NCBI RefSeq assembly: GCF_009557615.1
Contig: NZ_CP045652.1
Coordinates: 1,550,001 to 1,614,000 of the forward strand
DNA length: 64,000 nt
Reading direction: 5' to 3'
Origin: Sphingobacteruim zhuxiongii
GTDB taxonomy: Bacteria; Bacteroidota; Bacteroidia; Sphingobacteriales; Sphingobacteriaceae
Below the pieces are notes generated by a model. That model was not told the DNA's origin. It saw nothing but the letters and a program-made list of their open reading frames with translations, and searched no databases. Shown here in pieces: positions 8,168 through 16,851 of the stretch; position 1 is the first letter of the stretch, and the number at the start of each line of letters is the position of its first letter. The translations under genes were made by a program, and so were the position numbers.

Positions 8168-9223
8168 ATGAAAGCTACAGAATTGTCTGGAGTCAAAGAA
8201 ATTGCCCGTAGGGCCAATGTTTCCATCGCTACGGTAGATCGAGTATTGCATAATAGGGTAGGAGTTGCATTAAAGACGAAGGAAAAGATCGAGTCGATAA
8301 TCAAGGATATGGACTATAAACCGAATATCCTTGCCAAGCGACTAGCATCTAAACGAGTGCATCGATTTGCTGTACTCATCCCGCGTGAATGTTTAGAAAC
8401 TGATTATTGGCGCGCACCACTCATGGGTATTCAGGCGGCGCTAAATGAACTCGGTGATTTTGGTGTAGAAATTACCTACTATTTATTTGATCGTCACGAT
8501 AGCAAGCACTTCCTTGAGATGTCAGAGTATATACTTGCAAAATCTTTAGATGCTGTAATTGTTGCGCCCATTTTTGTTTCGGAAGCTAATGAATTTATTA
8601 AGCGATGCGATGAACGCAGGATCAAGTATCTATTTATTAACAGCGACGTGCCTTGTTCTCAACCGTTAAGCTTTATTGGTCCGGATCAGTGGCAAACCGG
8701 ACGTTTGGCAGCAAACTTATGCCAATACATCATTAGACGGGAAGACGTTATCTTGACTCTTTTTATTCAGAATGAATTCAGTAGTACAGATCATATCAAA
8801 AATAGAATCGACGGTTTTGAGAGCTTTTTTAAAGAACATGATGCTAATCGCGAAATAGTAAAACATGAAATCCAAGCACATGACTACGCGACTTTCTCTG
8901 AAAGTTTCTCCACTTTCTTAGATTTTAACGATATCGATGTGATCTTTATTCCTAATACTTATGCTTATTGGGTCGCAAGATACTTAGAAGAAAAAGGGAT
9001 ACTTAATTTGAAGATTATCGGATATGATTATACCAGTAAGAATCTTGACTATGTTAAAAATGGAGGTATTGATTTTCTCATTTGTCAAAAGCCATTAGAA
9101 CTAGGTTACAAAGCGTTAACAACGCTGTTTGAACATTTCATCGCAAAACGTCCCATTTCACGAGTGCAATATACGCCAATCGATATTGTGACAATGGAAA
9201 ACTTTAGACTCTATAAACATTAA
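8168..9223 (+). CDS. LacI-family transcriptional regulator
   Basis: A 351-residue one-component regulator. The N-terminal helix-turn-helix and hinge helix are clear (VKEIARRANVSIATVDRVLH at about 9-28, then MDYKPNILAKRLASKR). A periplasmic-binding-protein-like domain starting at about residue 62 (RFAVLIPRE) follows and ends with a typical FEHFIAKRPI segment. The sensor half resembles type 1 sugar-binding proteins, so the ligand is probably a sugar. No sugar uptake or breakdown gene lies beside it, so its target is probably elsewhere or itself. Confidence 0.92.
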   Translation: MKATELSGVKEIARRANVSIATVDRVLHNRVGVALKTKEKIESIIKDMDYKPNILAKRLASKRVHRFAVLIPRECLETDYWRAPLMGIQAALNELGDFGVEITYYLFDRHDSKHFLEMSEYILAKSLDAVIVAPIFVSEANEFIKRCDERRIKYLFINSDVPCSQPLSFIGPDQWQTGRLAANLCQYIIRREDVILTLFIQNEFSSTDHIKNRIDGFESFFKEHDANREIVKHEIQAHDYATFSESFSTFLDFNDIDVIFIPNTYAYWVARYLEEKGILNLKIIGYDYTSKNLDYVKNGGIDFLICQKPLELGYKALTTLFEHFIAKRPISRVQYTPIDIVTMENFRLYKH

Positions 9224-9285
9224 TTAATTGTTTTCTATAAAATGAACATATGTAGGCTAACTGCTTAATATTCAATGTTATTGTC

Positions 9286-9349
9286 TTGTTGCAAGTTTAT
9301 GTCCTCTGCCTGGTATATCCACTCGGATTTTGACATAAGTTTGCAACAA
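9286..9349. repeat. Long inverted repeat between regulator and ABC transporter genes
   Basis: Two 18-base arms (9286-9303 and 9332-9349) pair along their full length, with two G-U wobbles in the middle, around a 28-nt loop. It lies about 60 bases after the LacI-type gene. The stretch after it is ATTTTATT, so it may be a terminator; the large loop makes an operator or a folded RNA element equally possible. Confidence 0.55.
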
Positions 9350-9395
9350 TTTTATTCGATCGCTACCTAAGAACATCGAAGGTTACAAAATTTCT

Positions 9396-9403
9396 TACAT
9401 TTG
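9396..9403 (+). promoter_or_regulatory. -7 element TACATTTG of the ABC transporter gene
   Basis: A perfect TAnnTTTG match 17 bases before the ATG, which predicts a leader of about 10 nt. Confidence 0.65.
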
Positions 9404-9420
9404 TAGTCTTAGTAATATGC

Positions 9421-11247
9421 ATGAAGACCTACTTTAGATTAATTTCATTCGCTAAGCCTATTGAGAAATATGCAATTCCATACCTGATTTGTACGGTTAT
9501 CATGGTTGTATTTGGAACACTCAATTTCGCTCTACTAGCACCTTTACTCCATACTTTATTTAACGCGCAAGATGCTGTTGTCGAAGTAGTTGATAAGCCT
9601 ACGGGAGCATTCGATTTAATGGGGTATTTTAACTATTACGCCTATGATCTTAATAATAGATTAGGACCGTATGCGGCGTTAAAATATATCTGTATTATCA
9701 TCGTTGTCTCGGTATTCATATCCAATTTATTTCGATACTTATCGCAGCGGGTGATGGAAAACCTTAGAATTCACACCTTATTAAATTTACGTAAGTCAGT
9801 TTTCAATAATGTTATGAATCTCCACTTGGGTTACTTTTCCAACCAAAGAAAGGGAGATATCATCTCCAAAATTGCTTCTGATGTACAAGTGGTGCAGTTT
9901 TCAGTTACCGGTACTTTGCAGGTTGCATTTAAGGAGCCTCTACAATTAATAGCGTACGTTGTTATGCTATTTATCATCTCGGCGAAATTGACACTATTCT
10001 CGATGTTAGTGATTCCAGTCTCCGCTTTTTTTATTTCCCGTATTGTTAAAACGTTAAAGTCACAAGCCCAAGAAGGACAAAAGACTTATGCAAATATGAT
10101 AACCTATTTGGAGGAAGCGCTGAGTGGGGTTAAGATTATTAAATCCTTTAATGCCGTAGAATACGTAAAGGCAAAATTCAATGGCGAAAACGACCAATAT
10201 GCTACGATTATGCGAAGGATGGTCCGTCGTCAACAAATGGGATCGCCTGTTTCGGAATTATTAGGGGTTGTCATGGTTGCTATTATTCTACTTTATGGTG
10301 GACATTTGGTGTTAACAGGTAATGGCGATCTATCAGCGTCTGAATTTATCGCTTACATCGCTATATTCTCGCAAGTAATGCGTCCCGCGAAAGCATTGAC
10401 TGATGCATTCAGTAATATTCACAACGGGATTGCAGCAGGTGAACGCGTCTTGCAACTTATTGATGAAAAGAATTTAGTAGAAGATAAGCCAAATGCTATT
10501 GTTGTAGGATCGTTTAATGATAAAATACAATTCAATCAGGTTTCATTTTCTTACGAAGAGAAGGAAGTGTTACATGATGTCAATTTGACGATTAATAAAG
10601 GAGAAACAATTGCACTCGTTGGTCCATCAGGAGGAGGGAAATCAACCTTAGTTGATTTAATACCTCGTTTTATGGATGTCAGTTCCGGAAGTATCACGAT
10701 GGATGGAACCGATTTACGCGATTTGAATCAACAATCATTGAGACAATTAATAGGCGTTGTAAATCAAGAATCGATATTATTCAACGATACGATTTTTAAT
10801 AATATCGCTTTTGCTAATACAAGTGCGACGGAAGAAGAGGTTATTCAGGCAGCAAAGATTGCCAATGCTCATGAGTTTATCTTAGGAACCGAAGCGGGTT
10901 ATCAAACGAATATCGGAGACCGGGGTTCAAAGCTTTCTGGAGGGCAGAGACAACGTATTTGTATCGCGCGGGCGGTTCTAAAGAATCCGCCGATTATGCT
11001 CTTAGACGAAGCGACATCGGCATTAGACACCGAGTCAGAGCGTCTAGTACAAGATTCGCTCTATAAATTGATGGAAAACAGAACAACAGTTGTGATTGCC
11101 CATCGTTTGAGTACGATTCAAAACGCCGATAAGATATTTGTTTTAGAGGGAGGTAGAATTGCTGAAACAGGTTCCCATTTAGGGCTTATTGCGCAGAATG
11201 GATTGTATAAGCGATTGATTGATATGCAGCAATTTACTGAGTCATAA
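9421..11247 (+). CDS. MsbA-like ABC exporter (permease-ATPase fusion)
   Basis: A 608-residue half-transporter that should act as a homodimer in the inner membrane. Six transmembrane helices fill residues 15-330. The nucleotide-binding domain has Walker A GPSGGGKST at about 401-409, signature LSGGQRQR at about 505-512 and Walker B MLLDEATSALD at about 527-537. The family includes the lipid A flippase MsbA as well as multidrug exporters; substrate cannot be decided here. It stands alone, with its own promoter, before the menaquinone operon. All ATPase motifs are intact. Confidence 0.92.
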   Translation: MKTYFRLISFAKPIEKYAIPYLICTVIMVVFGTLNFALLAPLLHTLFNAQDAVVEVVDKPTGAFDLMGYFNYYAYDLNNRLGPYAALKYICIIIVVSVFISNLFRYLSQRVMENLRIHTLLNLRKSVFNNVMNLHLGYFSNQRKGDIISKIASDVQVVQFSVTGTLQVAFKEPLQLIAYVVMLFIISAKLTLFSMLVIPVSAFFISRIVKTLKSQAQEGQKTYANMITYLEEALSGVKIIKSFNAVEYVKAKFNGENDQYATIMRRMVRRQQMGSPVSELLGVVMVAIILLYGGHLVLTGNGDLSASEFIAYIAIFSQVMRPAKALTDAFSNIHNGIAAGERVLQLIDEKNLVEDKPNAIVVGSFNDKIQFNQVSFSYEEKEVLHDVNLTINKGETIALVGPSGGGKSTLVDLIPRFMDVSSGSITMDGTDLRDLNQQSLRQLIGVVNQESILFNDTIFNNIAFANTSATEEEVIQAAKIANAHEFILGTEAGYQTNIGDRGSKLSGGQRQRICIARAVLKNPPIMLLDEATSALDTESERLVQDSLYKLMENRTTVVIAHRLSTIQNADKIFVLEGGRIAETGSHLGLIAQNGLYKRLIDMQQFTES

Positions 11248-11283
11248 GGGGTTAAGTTAATCGCTTTTTAGGGCAGGTTTTGC

Positions 11284-11291
11284 TACATTTG
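11284..11291 (+). promoter_or_regulatory. -7 element TACATTTG of the menaquinone operon
   Basis: A perfect TAnnTTTG match. It lies inside a possible longer open frame and therefore supports the downstream ATG as the mqnE start, with a leader of about 12 nt. Confidence 0.65.
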
Positions 11292-11309
11292 TATAGTAAA
11301 GAGTGCGAA

Positions 11310-12506
11310 ATGGAATCAACACAAAAGCTATCGTTTTTATTGAACGATAAAAATTTATCAGAAGAACTAAAAAGTATTGCGCAGAAAGTTCTAAATGACC
11401 AGCGTATTACTTTTGACGAAGGAGTCTATCTTTACGAACATGCGGAATTAGGATACCTTGGCGTATTAGCGAATTATATTCGTGAGAAAAAGCATGGCGA
11501 CATCACTTATTTCAACCGTAATTTTCATATCGAACCTACGAATGTCTGTGTCTATGACTGTAAGTTTTGTTCTTATTCAAGATTGATAAAAAACAGAACC
11601 GATGGTTGGGAGATGGATGTCGATGGAATGATGGATATTATACGTAAGTACGACAATGAGCCTGTTACTGAAGTTCACATTACGGGAGGTGTTGTACCAA
11701 AGCAAAATTTAGAGTTCTATGCTGAATTCTTTAAACGCTGTAAAGAACATCGTCCTGAATTACATATCAAGGGTTTAACGCCTGTTGAATATTATTATAT
11801 CTTCAAGAAAGCCAAGCTGAGTCATTACGAGGGCATGAAATATCTTCAATCTTGCGGATTAGACTCGATGCCGGGCGGTGGAGCAGAAATATTCCACCCA
11901 GAAATTCGTGAGAAAATTGCACATGATAAGTGTACTGCGGATCAATGGTTGGATATTCATGAGCAAGCTCACAAGTTAGGAATGCACACCAATGCAACCA
12001 TGCTCTATGGACATATTGAAGAGTATTGGCACCGCGTCGATCATATGGAACGTCTACGTACATTGCAAGATAAAACGGGCGGCTTCCAAACATTTATCCC
12101 ATTAAAATTCAGAAATAAAGATAACCAAATGGACAATGTGCCAGAGGTATCGGTAATCGAAGACTTACGTAATTATGCGATTGCACGTATTTACTTAGAT
12201 AATTTCCCACATATTAAAGCATATTGGGCGATGATTTCGAGAAATACAGCACAGTTGTCTTTAGCGTTTGGTGTTGATGATATCGATGGTACGTTAGATG
12301 ATACAACTAAAATCTACAGTATGGCTGGCGCAGAAGAACAAAATCCTGCCATGTCTACGAAAGAATTAGTGGATTTGATCAAACATGTAGGTCGCCATCC
12401 AATAGAAAGGGATACATTATACAATGTAGTAACGGACTATAATGAAGTTGAATTTGAAGAGGAAAATCCTAAAAAGCAGTATTATTCCTTACCAGTAGTG
12501 AATTAA
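11310..12506 (+). CDS. mqnE: Aminofutalosine synthase
   Basis: A 398-residue radical SAM enzyme that joins the MqnA product to SAM-derived adenosine in the futalosine route to menaquinone. The [4Fe-4S] ligands are C80, C84 and C87 in CVYDCKFC. MqnE hallmarks are present: LDSMPGGGAEIF, ATMLYGHIEEYWHRVDHM, GGFQTFIPLKF and the final HPIERDTLYN. The related MqnC lacks this exact set. I take the ATG giving MESTQKLS; an upstream TTG frame start is ruled out because the promoter overlaps it. It heads an operon with a phosphatase and mqnA. Confidence 0.93.
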   Translation: MESTQKLSFLLNDKNLSEELKSIAQKVLNDQRITFDEGVYLYEHAELGYLGVLANYIREKKHGDITYFNRNFHIEPTNVCVYDCKFCSYSRLIKNRTDGWEMDVDGMMDIIRKYDNEPVTEVHITGGVVPKQNLEFYAEFFKRCKEHRPELHIKGLTPVEYYYIFKKAKLSHYEGMKYLQSCGLDSMPGGGAEIFHPEIREKIAHDKCTADQWLDIHEQAHKLGMHTNATMLYGHIEEYWHRVDHMERLRTLQDKTGGFQTFIPLKFRNKDNQMDNVPEVSVIEDLRNYAIARIYLDNFPHIKAYWAMISRNTAQLSLAFGVDDIDGTLDDTTKIYSMAGAEEQNPAMSTKELVDLIKHVGRHPIERDTLYNVVTDYNEVEFEEENPKKQYYSLPVVN

Positions 12507-12520
12507 GAGAAAGGGTAGGA

Positions 12521-13153
12521 TTGAAAAAGACTATATATTTCATACGACACGGACAAACAGATTTAAATTTAAGAGGTATAGTGCAGGGCAGAGGGGTGAA
12601 CTCACCCTTGAATACCAACGGTATACAGCAAGCACAAGCCTTTTTTGAAGCTTATAAAGCTGTTGCCTTTGATAAAATATACGCTTCTACATTGCTCAGA
12701 ACCCATCAAACTGTCGCTCCTTTTTTAGCGCAGGGCTTAGAGATGGTAGAACTAGAAGGCTTGGATGAGATTTCTTGGGGAATTTATGAAGGACAGGAGC
12801 AAACCGAAGAGATCCTTAAAGGTTTTGAACAAGTCGTAGGATCCTGGAGAAACAATGATTTAGATTTAGCCATACCCAATGGCGAATCACCCAATACACT
12901 CGTTCGTCGTCAGAAAGAAGCGATTGCGCATATCGTCTCGCAAGAAAATGAAGAAACAGTTTTAGTATGTATGCACGGTCGTGCTCTCCGTATTATGCTT
13001 TGTCATTTAACGGAAGTTCCGGTATGCAAGATGGATGACTTTCCGCATACTAACACTGCGCTATATGTTCTTGATTATGAGGATGATAAATTTACTATTG
13101 TAGACTACTACAACACAAAACATTTAGAAAATTTATTGAATGAAAAAGATTAG
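12521..13153 (+). CDS. Histidine phosphatase family protein
   Basis: A 210-residue phosphoglycerate mutase-like phosphatase. The catalytic RHG triad is at residues 9-11 (FIRHGQTDLN). The second histidine is H152 in VCMHGRALRIML, and the middle YASTLLRTHQT segment is normal. The start codon is TTG; no ATG is available near the conserved N-terminus. It sits between mqnE and mqnA, 14 bases after the first and overlapping the second by 14 bases, so it is translationally coupled to menaquinone synthesis. No step of the known futalosine pathway calls for a phosphatase, so its role there is open. Confidence 0.9.
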   Translation: MKKTIYFIRHGQTDLNLRGIVQGRGVNSPLNTNGIQQAQAFFEAYKAVAFDKIYASTLLRTHQTVAPFLAQGLEMVELEGLDEISWGIYEGQEQTEEILKGFEQVVGSWRNNDLDLAIPNGESPNTLVRRQKEAIAHIVSQENEETVLVCMHGRALRIMLCHLTEVPVCKMDDFPHTNTALYVLDYEDDKFTIVDYYNTKHLENLLNEKD

Positions 13154-13877
13154 AGTATCTGCAGTCTCTTATACCAATACATTACCATTTTTGCAAGGTA
13201 TTAAGAACTCAGATGTGATAAACGATATTGACCTTTCTGTGGATTACCCAAGTGAATGTGCTCGCAAAGTCATGGAAGATGAGGCCGATATGGGGATTAT
13301 TCCCGTTGCTGCTTTAGCAAAAATGCCAACTTACCATATCATTGGTGATTATTGTATCGGAACTAAGAACTACGTAGATTCTGTTTTTATATTTTCATCT
13401 AAACCAATCGAACAAATACAATCCCTATTACTCGACAAGCAGTCAAAAACGTCAAATGGCTTAGCCCGTATCTTACTTAAACGATATTGGAAGCGTAACG
13501 ATGTTGAAATACTAACAGAGGGAGAAGCAGATGCCTATGTATTGATTGGAGACCGTACTTTTGGAAAAAAAGAAGACGTACCATACGTTTACGATTTAGG
13601 TCATTACTGGCATGAGCTAACAGGCTTGCCATTTGCATTCGCTGTATGGGTATCTAATAAACCTTTACCAGATGCGTTTAATCAGAAATTCAATCAAGCG
13701 CTAGCGGAAGGCGTTTCTCGACCTGACGATGTGATACCGGGCTTACCCGTATTCCCAAACTTCGACTATCATGTTTACCTAAATGAAAATCTTGATTTTA
13801 ATCTAGATACCGATAAAAGAAAAGCATTAAAGCAGTATTTGGAGTGGTATGTGGAGGATGGATTGGGTAGTATCTAG
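13140..13877 (+). CDS. mqnA: Chorismate dehydratase
   Basis: A 245-residue MqnA-family protein that turns chorismate into 3-enolpyruvyl-benzoate, the first step of the futalosine route. The fold is that of a periplasmic-binding protein without signal peptide. Family features are RVSAVSYTNTLPFLQGI at the N-terminus, the stretch EADMGIIPVAALAKM and LTGLPFAFAVWV. Its start overlaps the phosphatase gene. The last two codons and the stop (Ser-Ile-stop) lie in a TAGTA-type repeat that continues downstream, which suggests that the original 3' end was altered by the repeat. Confidence 0.92.
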   Translation: MKKIRVSAVSYTNTLPFLQGIKNSDVINDIDLSVDYPSECARKVMEDEADMGIIPVAALAKMPTYHIIGDYCIGTKNYVDSVFIFSSKPIEQIQSLLLDKQSKTSNGLARILLKRYWKRNDVEILTEGEADAYVLIGDRTFGKKEDVPYVYDLGHYWHELTGLPFAFAVWVSNKPLPDAFNQKFNQALAEGVSRPDDVIPGLPVFPNFDYHVYLNENLDFNLDTDKRKALKQYLEWYVEDGLGSI

Positions 13878-14182
13878 TAGTTAGTAGATAGTATTTAGTA
13901 GGGAGTATTTAGTAGGAAGTAGTGAGTAGGGAGACCGATAATTCTACCCTTATTAATTCAAATAGAATTCCAATTAAAGCTCACTGACAAACGATATTAA
14001 GATAGGAATATATCAAAAAAGGCTTCATTAAAATGAAGCCTTTTTTGATTAAAACACGCTTTGAACCTTCTCTAAGTTCAGTTCTCAACGCTTATATCGG
14101 AAAGTAATTCTTTATACTAAATACTAAATTCTAACTACTAATTACTAATTACTAACTACTAAATACTAACTACTAAATACTA
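13867..14182. repeat. TAGTA-repeat element with inverted ends
   Basis: A block of about 316 bases. Its left end (13867-13932) is built from TAGTA/TTAGTA units, and its right end (14114-14182) from the complement, so the ends are imperfect inverted repeats. Read outside-in, both start GTAGTATYTAGTAGTTAGTA. A bidirectional terminator hairpin stands in the middle. Both flanking genes, which converge here, end inside the repeat with the codons Ser-Ile-stop. It has no open frame. It may be a miniature inverted-repeat or REP-like element, but I cannot name it. Confidence 0.6.
14013..14048. terminator. Bidirectional terminator inside the TAGTA element
   Basis: A perfect 16-bp stem (14013-14028 with 14033-14048) with a 4-nt loop, an A-run on the left arm and a T-run on the right arm. 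It serves both the mqn operon and the DUF423 gene. Confidence 0.88.
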
Positions 14183-14547
14183 CTCAAGAGTATCATTACC
14201 CAACCGATAATCATTAAAAGTCCACCGATTGGAGTAATCGGGCCTAAGAATCTAAGATTTACTTTCCAAACATCTTTGAAGCTTAGAAAATAGATACTTC
14301 CCGAAAATAGTAAGCAACCAGATAGTAATCCGTAGACAGCCCAATTATCGGAACTGCTTTGGAAATCCATATTGTATCCGACGATTAATAGCGTTATTGC
14401 AGCATACATTTGATAGCGAACACCGACTTCAAATGAACTCAATCGTTCTTCTGAGAGGAACTTCTTAAATGCATGCGCGCCAAAAGCGCCTAATATAATA
14501 GCGAGAATACCTAGTATTGCGCCGGAGACTAAAGCTAGTTGATTCAT
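14173..14547 (-). CDS. DUF423 family membrane protein
   Basis: A 124-residue inner membrane protein of the DUF423 (YgdD) family, with four predicted transmembrane helices. The family start LALVSGAILGILAIILGAFG followed by AHAFKK is clear, and the tail has GPITPIGGLLMIIGW. Function is not known. The ATG overlaps the stop of the rhodanese-thioredoxin gene by one base (TAATG), so the two are coupled. Its last codons fall inside the TAGTA repeat, like those of mqnA on the other side. Confidence 0.88.
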   Translation of the reverse strand: MNQLALVSGAILGILAIILGAFGAHAFKKFLSEERLSSFEVGVRYQMYAAITLLIVGYNMDFQSSSDNWAVYGLLSGCLLFSGSIYFLSFKDVWKVNLRFLGPITPIGGLLMIIGWVMILLSSI

Positions 14548-15248
14548 TATTTATTAGCCTTTTTAACTTGTTCTAAGATTTCCGATTCTGTTGCAAGACC
14601 CGTATTGTCCCAAAACAATTTCCCGTCTTTGTATAGCTTTATTTGAGGGATTGCCGAAATCTTCAAGCTCTTCGTTAACTGCTTGTTTTCGTCGGCATCA
14701 ATCCGAACAAGTTTGACTTTATCGCCATGCTTTTTTTCAATGCTTAATAAAACTGGTTTTAATTGTTGACACGGACCACACCATACAGCAGAAAAGTTAA
14801 CTAACACCACTTTAGAGGAATTAATTGCTTTTTCATAATCCGTAGTTGACATCCCTGCCTTAGAATTACCCTTTTCGGTTTTAATCTCAGTTTTTTCAGC
14901 TTTGCGCCAGTCCATCATACCGCCAGAGTAATCATAGACGGTATATCCTTCCTTGGTTAAGAAATCTGAAGCCTGTTTACTGCGGCCACCACCCAAACAA
15001 TAGATATAAACGGGTTGATCTTTTTTCAGATTCGCTAATTGTTCTTTAAAATTAGCTTGGTCTTTCCAGTCGACATTCACCGAATTTGGAATGTGACCTT
15101 CAGCGTACTCTTGCGGCGTGCGTACATCCCATAATTGCGTCTCGGGTTTTGCAATTACCTTTTCCATCTGTTCAGCACTGATCTTCGTCTGCGCAAATCC
15201 AAATTGAATCGATGCTACTAAGCCTACAATGAATAACGTTTTTCTCAT
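14547..15248 (-). CDS. Secreted rhodanese-thioredoxin fusion protein
   Basis: A 233-residue exported protein. A signal peptide covers about 1-19. A rhodanese domain follows (LWDVRTPQEYAEGHIPNSVN) with active cysteine C84 in YCLGGGRS. A thioredoxin domain at about 135-230 carries the redox motif WCGPC at 156-160 and the cis-proline SAIPQIKLY. Both active sites are intact. The two domains together in the periplasm suggest sulfur relay or thiol-disulfide repair; the substrate is unknown. It lies between a PhnA-like gene and the coupled DUF423 gene. Confidence 0.9.
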   Translation of the reverse strand: MRKTLFIVGLVASIQFGFAQTKISAEQMEKVIAKPETQLWDVRTPQEYAEGHIPNSVNVDWKDQANFKEQLANLKKDQPVYIYCLGGGRSKQASDFLTKEGYTVYDYSGGMMDWRKAEKTEIKTEKGNSKAGMSTTDYEKAINSSKVVLVNFSAVWCGPCQQLKPVLLSIEKKHGDKVKLVRIDADENKQLTKSLKISAIPQIKLYKDGKLFWDNTGLATESEILEQVKKANK

Positions 15249-15272
15249 GATTTATCTCCTTTTTGGATAATA

Positions 15273-15848
15273 CTATCCTTTTCTCAAATACTTGGTGAGG
15301 ATAACAATCGTCTGCCCCTCAACTTTACCTTCAATCTGATCGGTATTGTCGGCCACTAAACGAATGTTCTTAACTACCGTTCCTAATTTCGCAGAAATAG
15401 TAGACCCCTTAACATCTAAAGTCTTAATCAAAACTACGGTATCGCCTTCAAATAAACGTGTTCCATTGGAATCTTGATGAAATTCAACACTAGCTTCCGC
15501 TTCATGATCGCCAGTTTTCATCGCCCAATTAATCGCGTCATCATCCAGATAAAGAATATCAAGATTATTTGCTGCCCAGGCTTCATTACGTAAGCGACTA
15601 AGCATTCGCCAAGCGACAACTTGAACCGGTAAATAAGGAGACCACATGGTATCGCCTAACACTTTCCAATGTTCTGGATCGATCTGCTCTGTCTTTTCAA
15701 TTTGACTCTTGCAAACAGAACAGACTAAAATACTGTTATCTTGATTAGGGATTTCAACAGGGGGAACTTCGTATACAGAAAGCTCCTGAGTAGAGTTACA
15801 CAATTCACACTTGTTTTCACTTCTACTTTTTAATTCATCTAGTAACAT
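15273..15848 (-). CDS. PhnA/YjdM-like zinc-ribbon protein
   Basis: A 191-residue cytoplasmic protein. It begins with a zinc ribbon: C14 and C17 in CELC, then C43 and C46 in CSVC. It ends with the PhnA SH3-like domain, seen in LFEGDTVVLIKTLDVKGS and KLGTVVKNIRL and the closing GQTIVILTKYLRK. Despite the old gene name, the family is not proven to use phosphonates. The gene has its own promoter 26 bases upstream and precedes the rhodanese-thioredoxin gene by 24 bases. Confidence 0.9.
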   Translation of the reverse strand: MLLDELKSRSENKCELCNSTQELSVYEVPPVEIPNQDNSILVCSVCKSQIEKTEQIDPEHWKVLGDTMWSPYLPVQVVAWRMLSRLRNEAWAANNLDILYLDDDAINWAMKTGDHEAEASVEFHQDSNGTRLFEGDTVVLIKTLDVKGSTISAKLGTVVKNIRLVADNTDQIEGKVEGQTIVILTKYLRKG

Positions 15849-15873
15849 AAAATTGGGTAATAAATTAATGTTT

Positions 15874-15881
15874 CAAAGATA
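15874..15881 (-). promoter_or_regulatory. -7 element TATCTTTG of the PhnA-like operon
   Basis: A perfect TAnnTTTG match on the reverse strand, 25 bases before the ATG. It probably drives phnA-like, rhodanese-thioredoxin and DUF423 genes together. Confidence 0.6.
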
Positions 15882-15986
15882 AGCATTTTAAATGAGGCGT
15901 ATGTATATTACATTCGTATAAGGAATTGCTTTGTGGCAAAGATTTTGTATAAGAAGAAAAACAAACTGTAAAATAAATTTAGACTT

Positions 15987-16850
15987 ATGAAATGGCAAGG
16001 CGGCCGCAATAGCGGAAATGTAGAAGATCGTAGGGGAATGTCCGGAGGGCAGAAACTAACCCTAGGTGGTGTTGGCGGGGTAATCGTATTGATTATCGGA
16101 TTTTTAATGGGGGGCGATCCTTCAGAATTATTAAATCAAGTTCAGCAGCAGGGCGGTGTTGCAACAGAACAGGGCGAGTTTCAATCGACTCCTGAGGAAG
16201 ATAGGCTGGTAGAATTTGCAGGTGTTGTACTTACCAGTACGGAGGATGTATGGGGTGCCATATTTAGAGAGAATGGTAAATCATATCCAGTAACCAAATT
16301 ATCAATTTATCGCGATGCACTAGAAACAGGAGGCTGCGGTGTTGGTCGCTCGGAGTTTGGGCCATTCTATTGTCCTGGAGATCAGAAAATTTACCTGGAT
16401 TTAAGTTTCAATAAAGAGCTGAATACACGTTTCGGCGCTAAAGGTGAGTTTGCATTAGCATATGTTATTGCACATGAGGTAGGACACCATATTCAAAATA
16501 TCTTCGGTGTTTTAAATCAGACAAATGCGATGCGTGCAAAAATGTCGGAAACAGAATACAACAAGATATCGGTGATGACTGAGCTACAGGCGGATTTTTA
16601 CGCTGGCGTATGGGCGCATCATGCAACTAAACAGTCGGATGTCAAGTTAACGTATGATGATATCGTTGAAGGTATGAATGCTGCTGCTGCGGTTGGTGAT
16701 GACCATATTCAAGAACAAGCAACTGGACAGTCGCATCCCGAATCATTTACGCACGGTACGTCTGAGCAACGCGCATACTGGTTTAAGAAAGGTTACGAAA
16801 CAGGTGACGTGAATCAAGGAAATACATTTAAAGACCCTAGTTTGCAATAA
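15987..16850 (+). CDS. Neutral zinc metallopeptidase (YpfJ family)
   Basis: A 287-residue protein of the YpfJ/KPN_02809 metallopeptidase family. It begins with the family N-terminus MKWQGGRNSGNVEDRRG. One transmembrane helix at about 26-43 anchors it. The zinc-binding motif HEVGHH is at 163-168 (catalytic HExxH), with the third ligand expected in ELQADFYAGVW. Length is normal. The substrate is unknown. Its stop codon is one base from the end of the converging LuxE-like gene, with no room for a terminator. Confidence 0.92.
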   Translation: MKWQGGRNSGNVEDRRGMSGGQKLTLGGVGGVIVLIIGFLMGGDPSELLNQVQQQGGVATEQGEFQSTPEEDRLVEFAGVVLTSTEDVWGAIFRENGKSYPVTKLSIYRDALETGGCGVGRSEFGPFYCPGDQKIYLDLSFNKELNTRFGAKGEFALAYVIAHEVGHHIQNIFGVLNQTNAMRAKMSETEYNKISVMTELQADFYAGVWAHHATKQSDVKLTYDDIVEGMNAAAAVGDDHIQEQATGQSHPESFTHGTSEQRAYWFKKGYETGDVNQGNTFKDPSLQ

Positions 16851-16851
16851 G

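Noticed and set aside
11280..11309. Longer mqnE start ten codons upstream
   Set aside because: The start would be TTG and the promoter -7 element overlaps these codons, so they are probably not transcribed.
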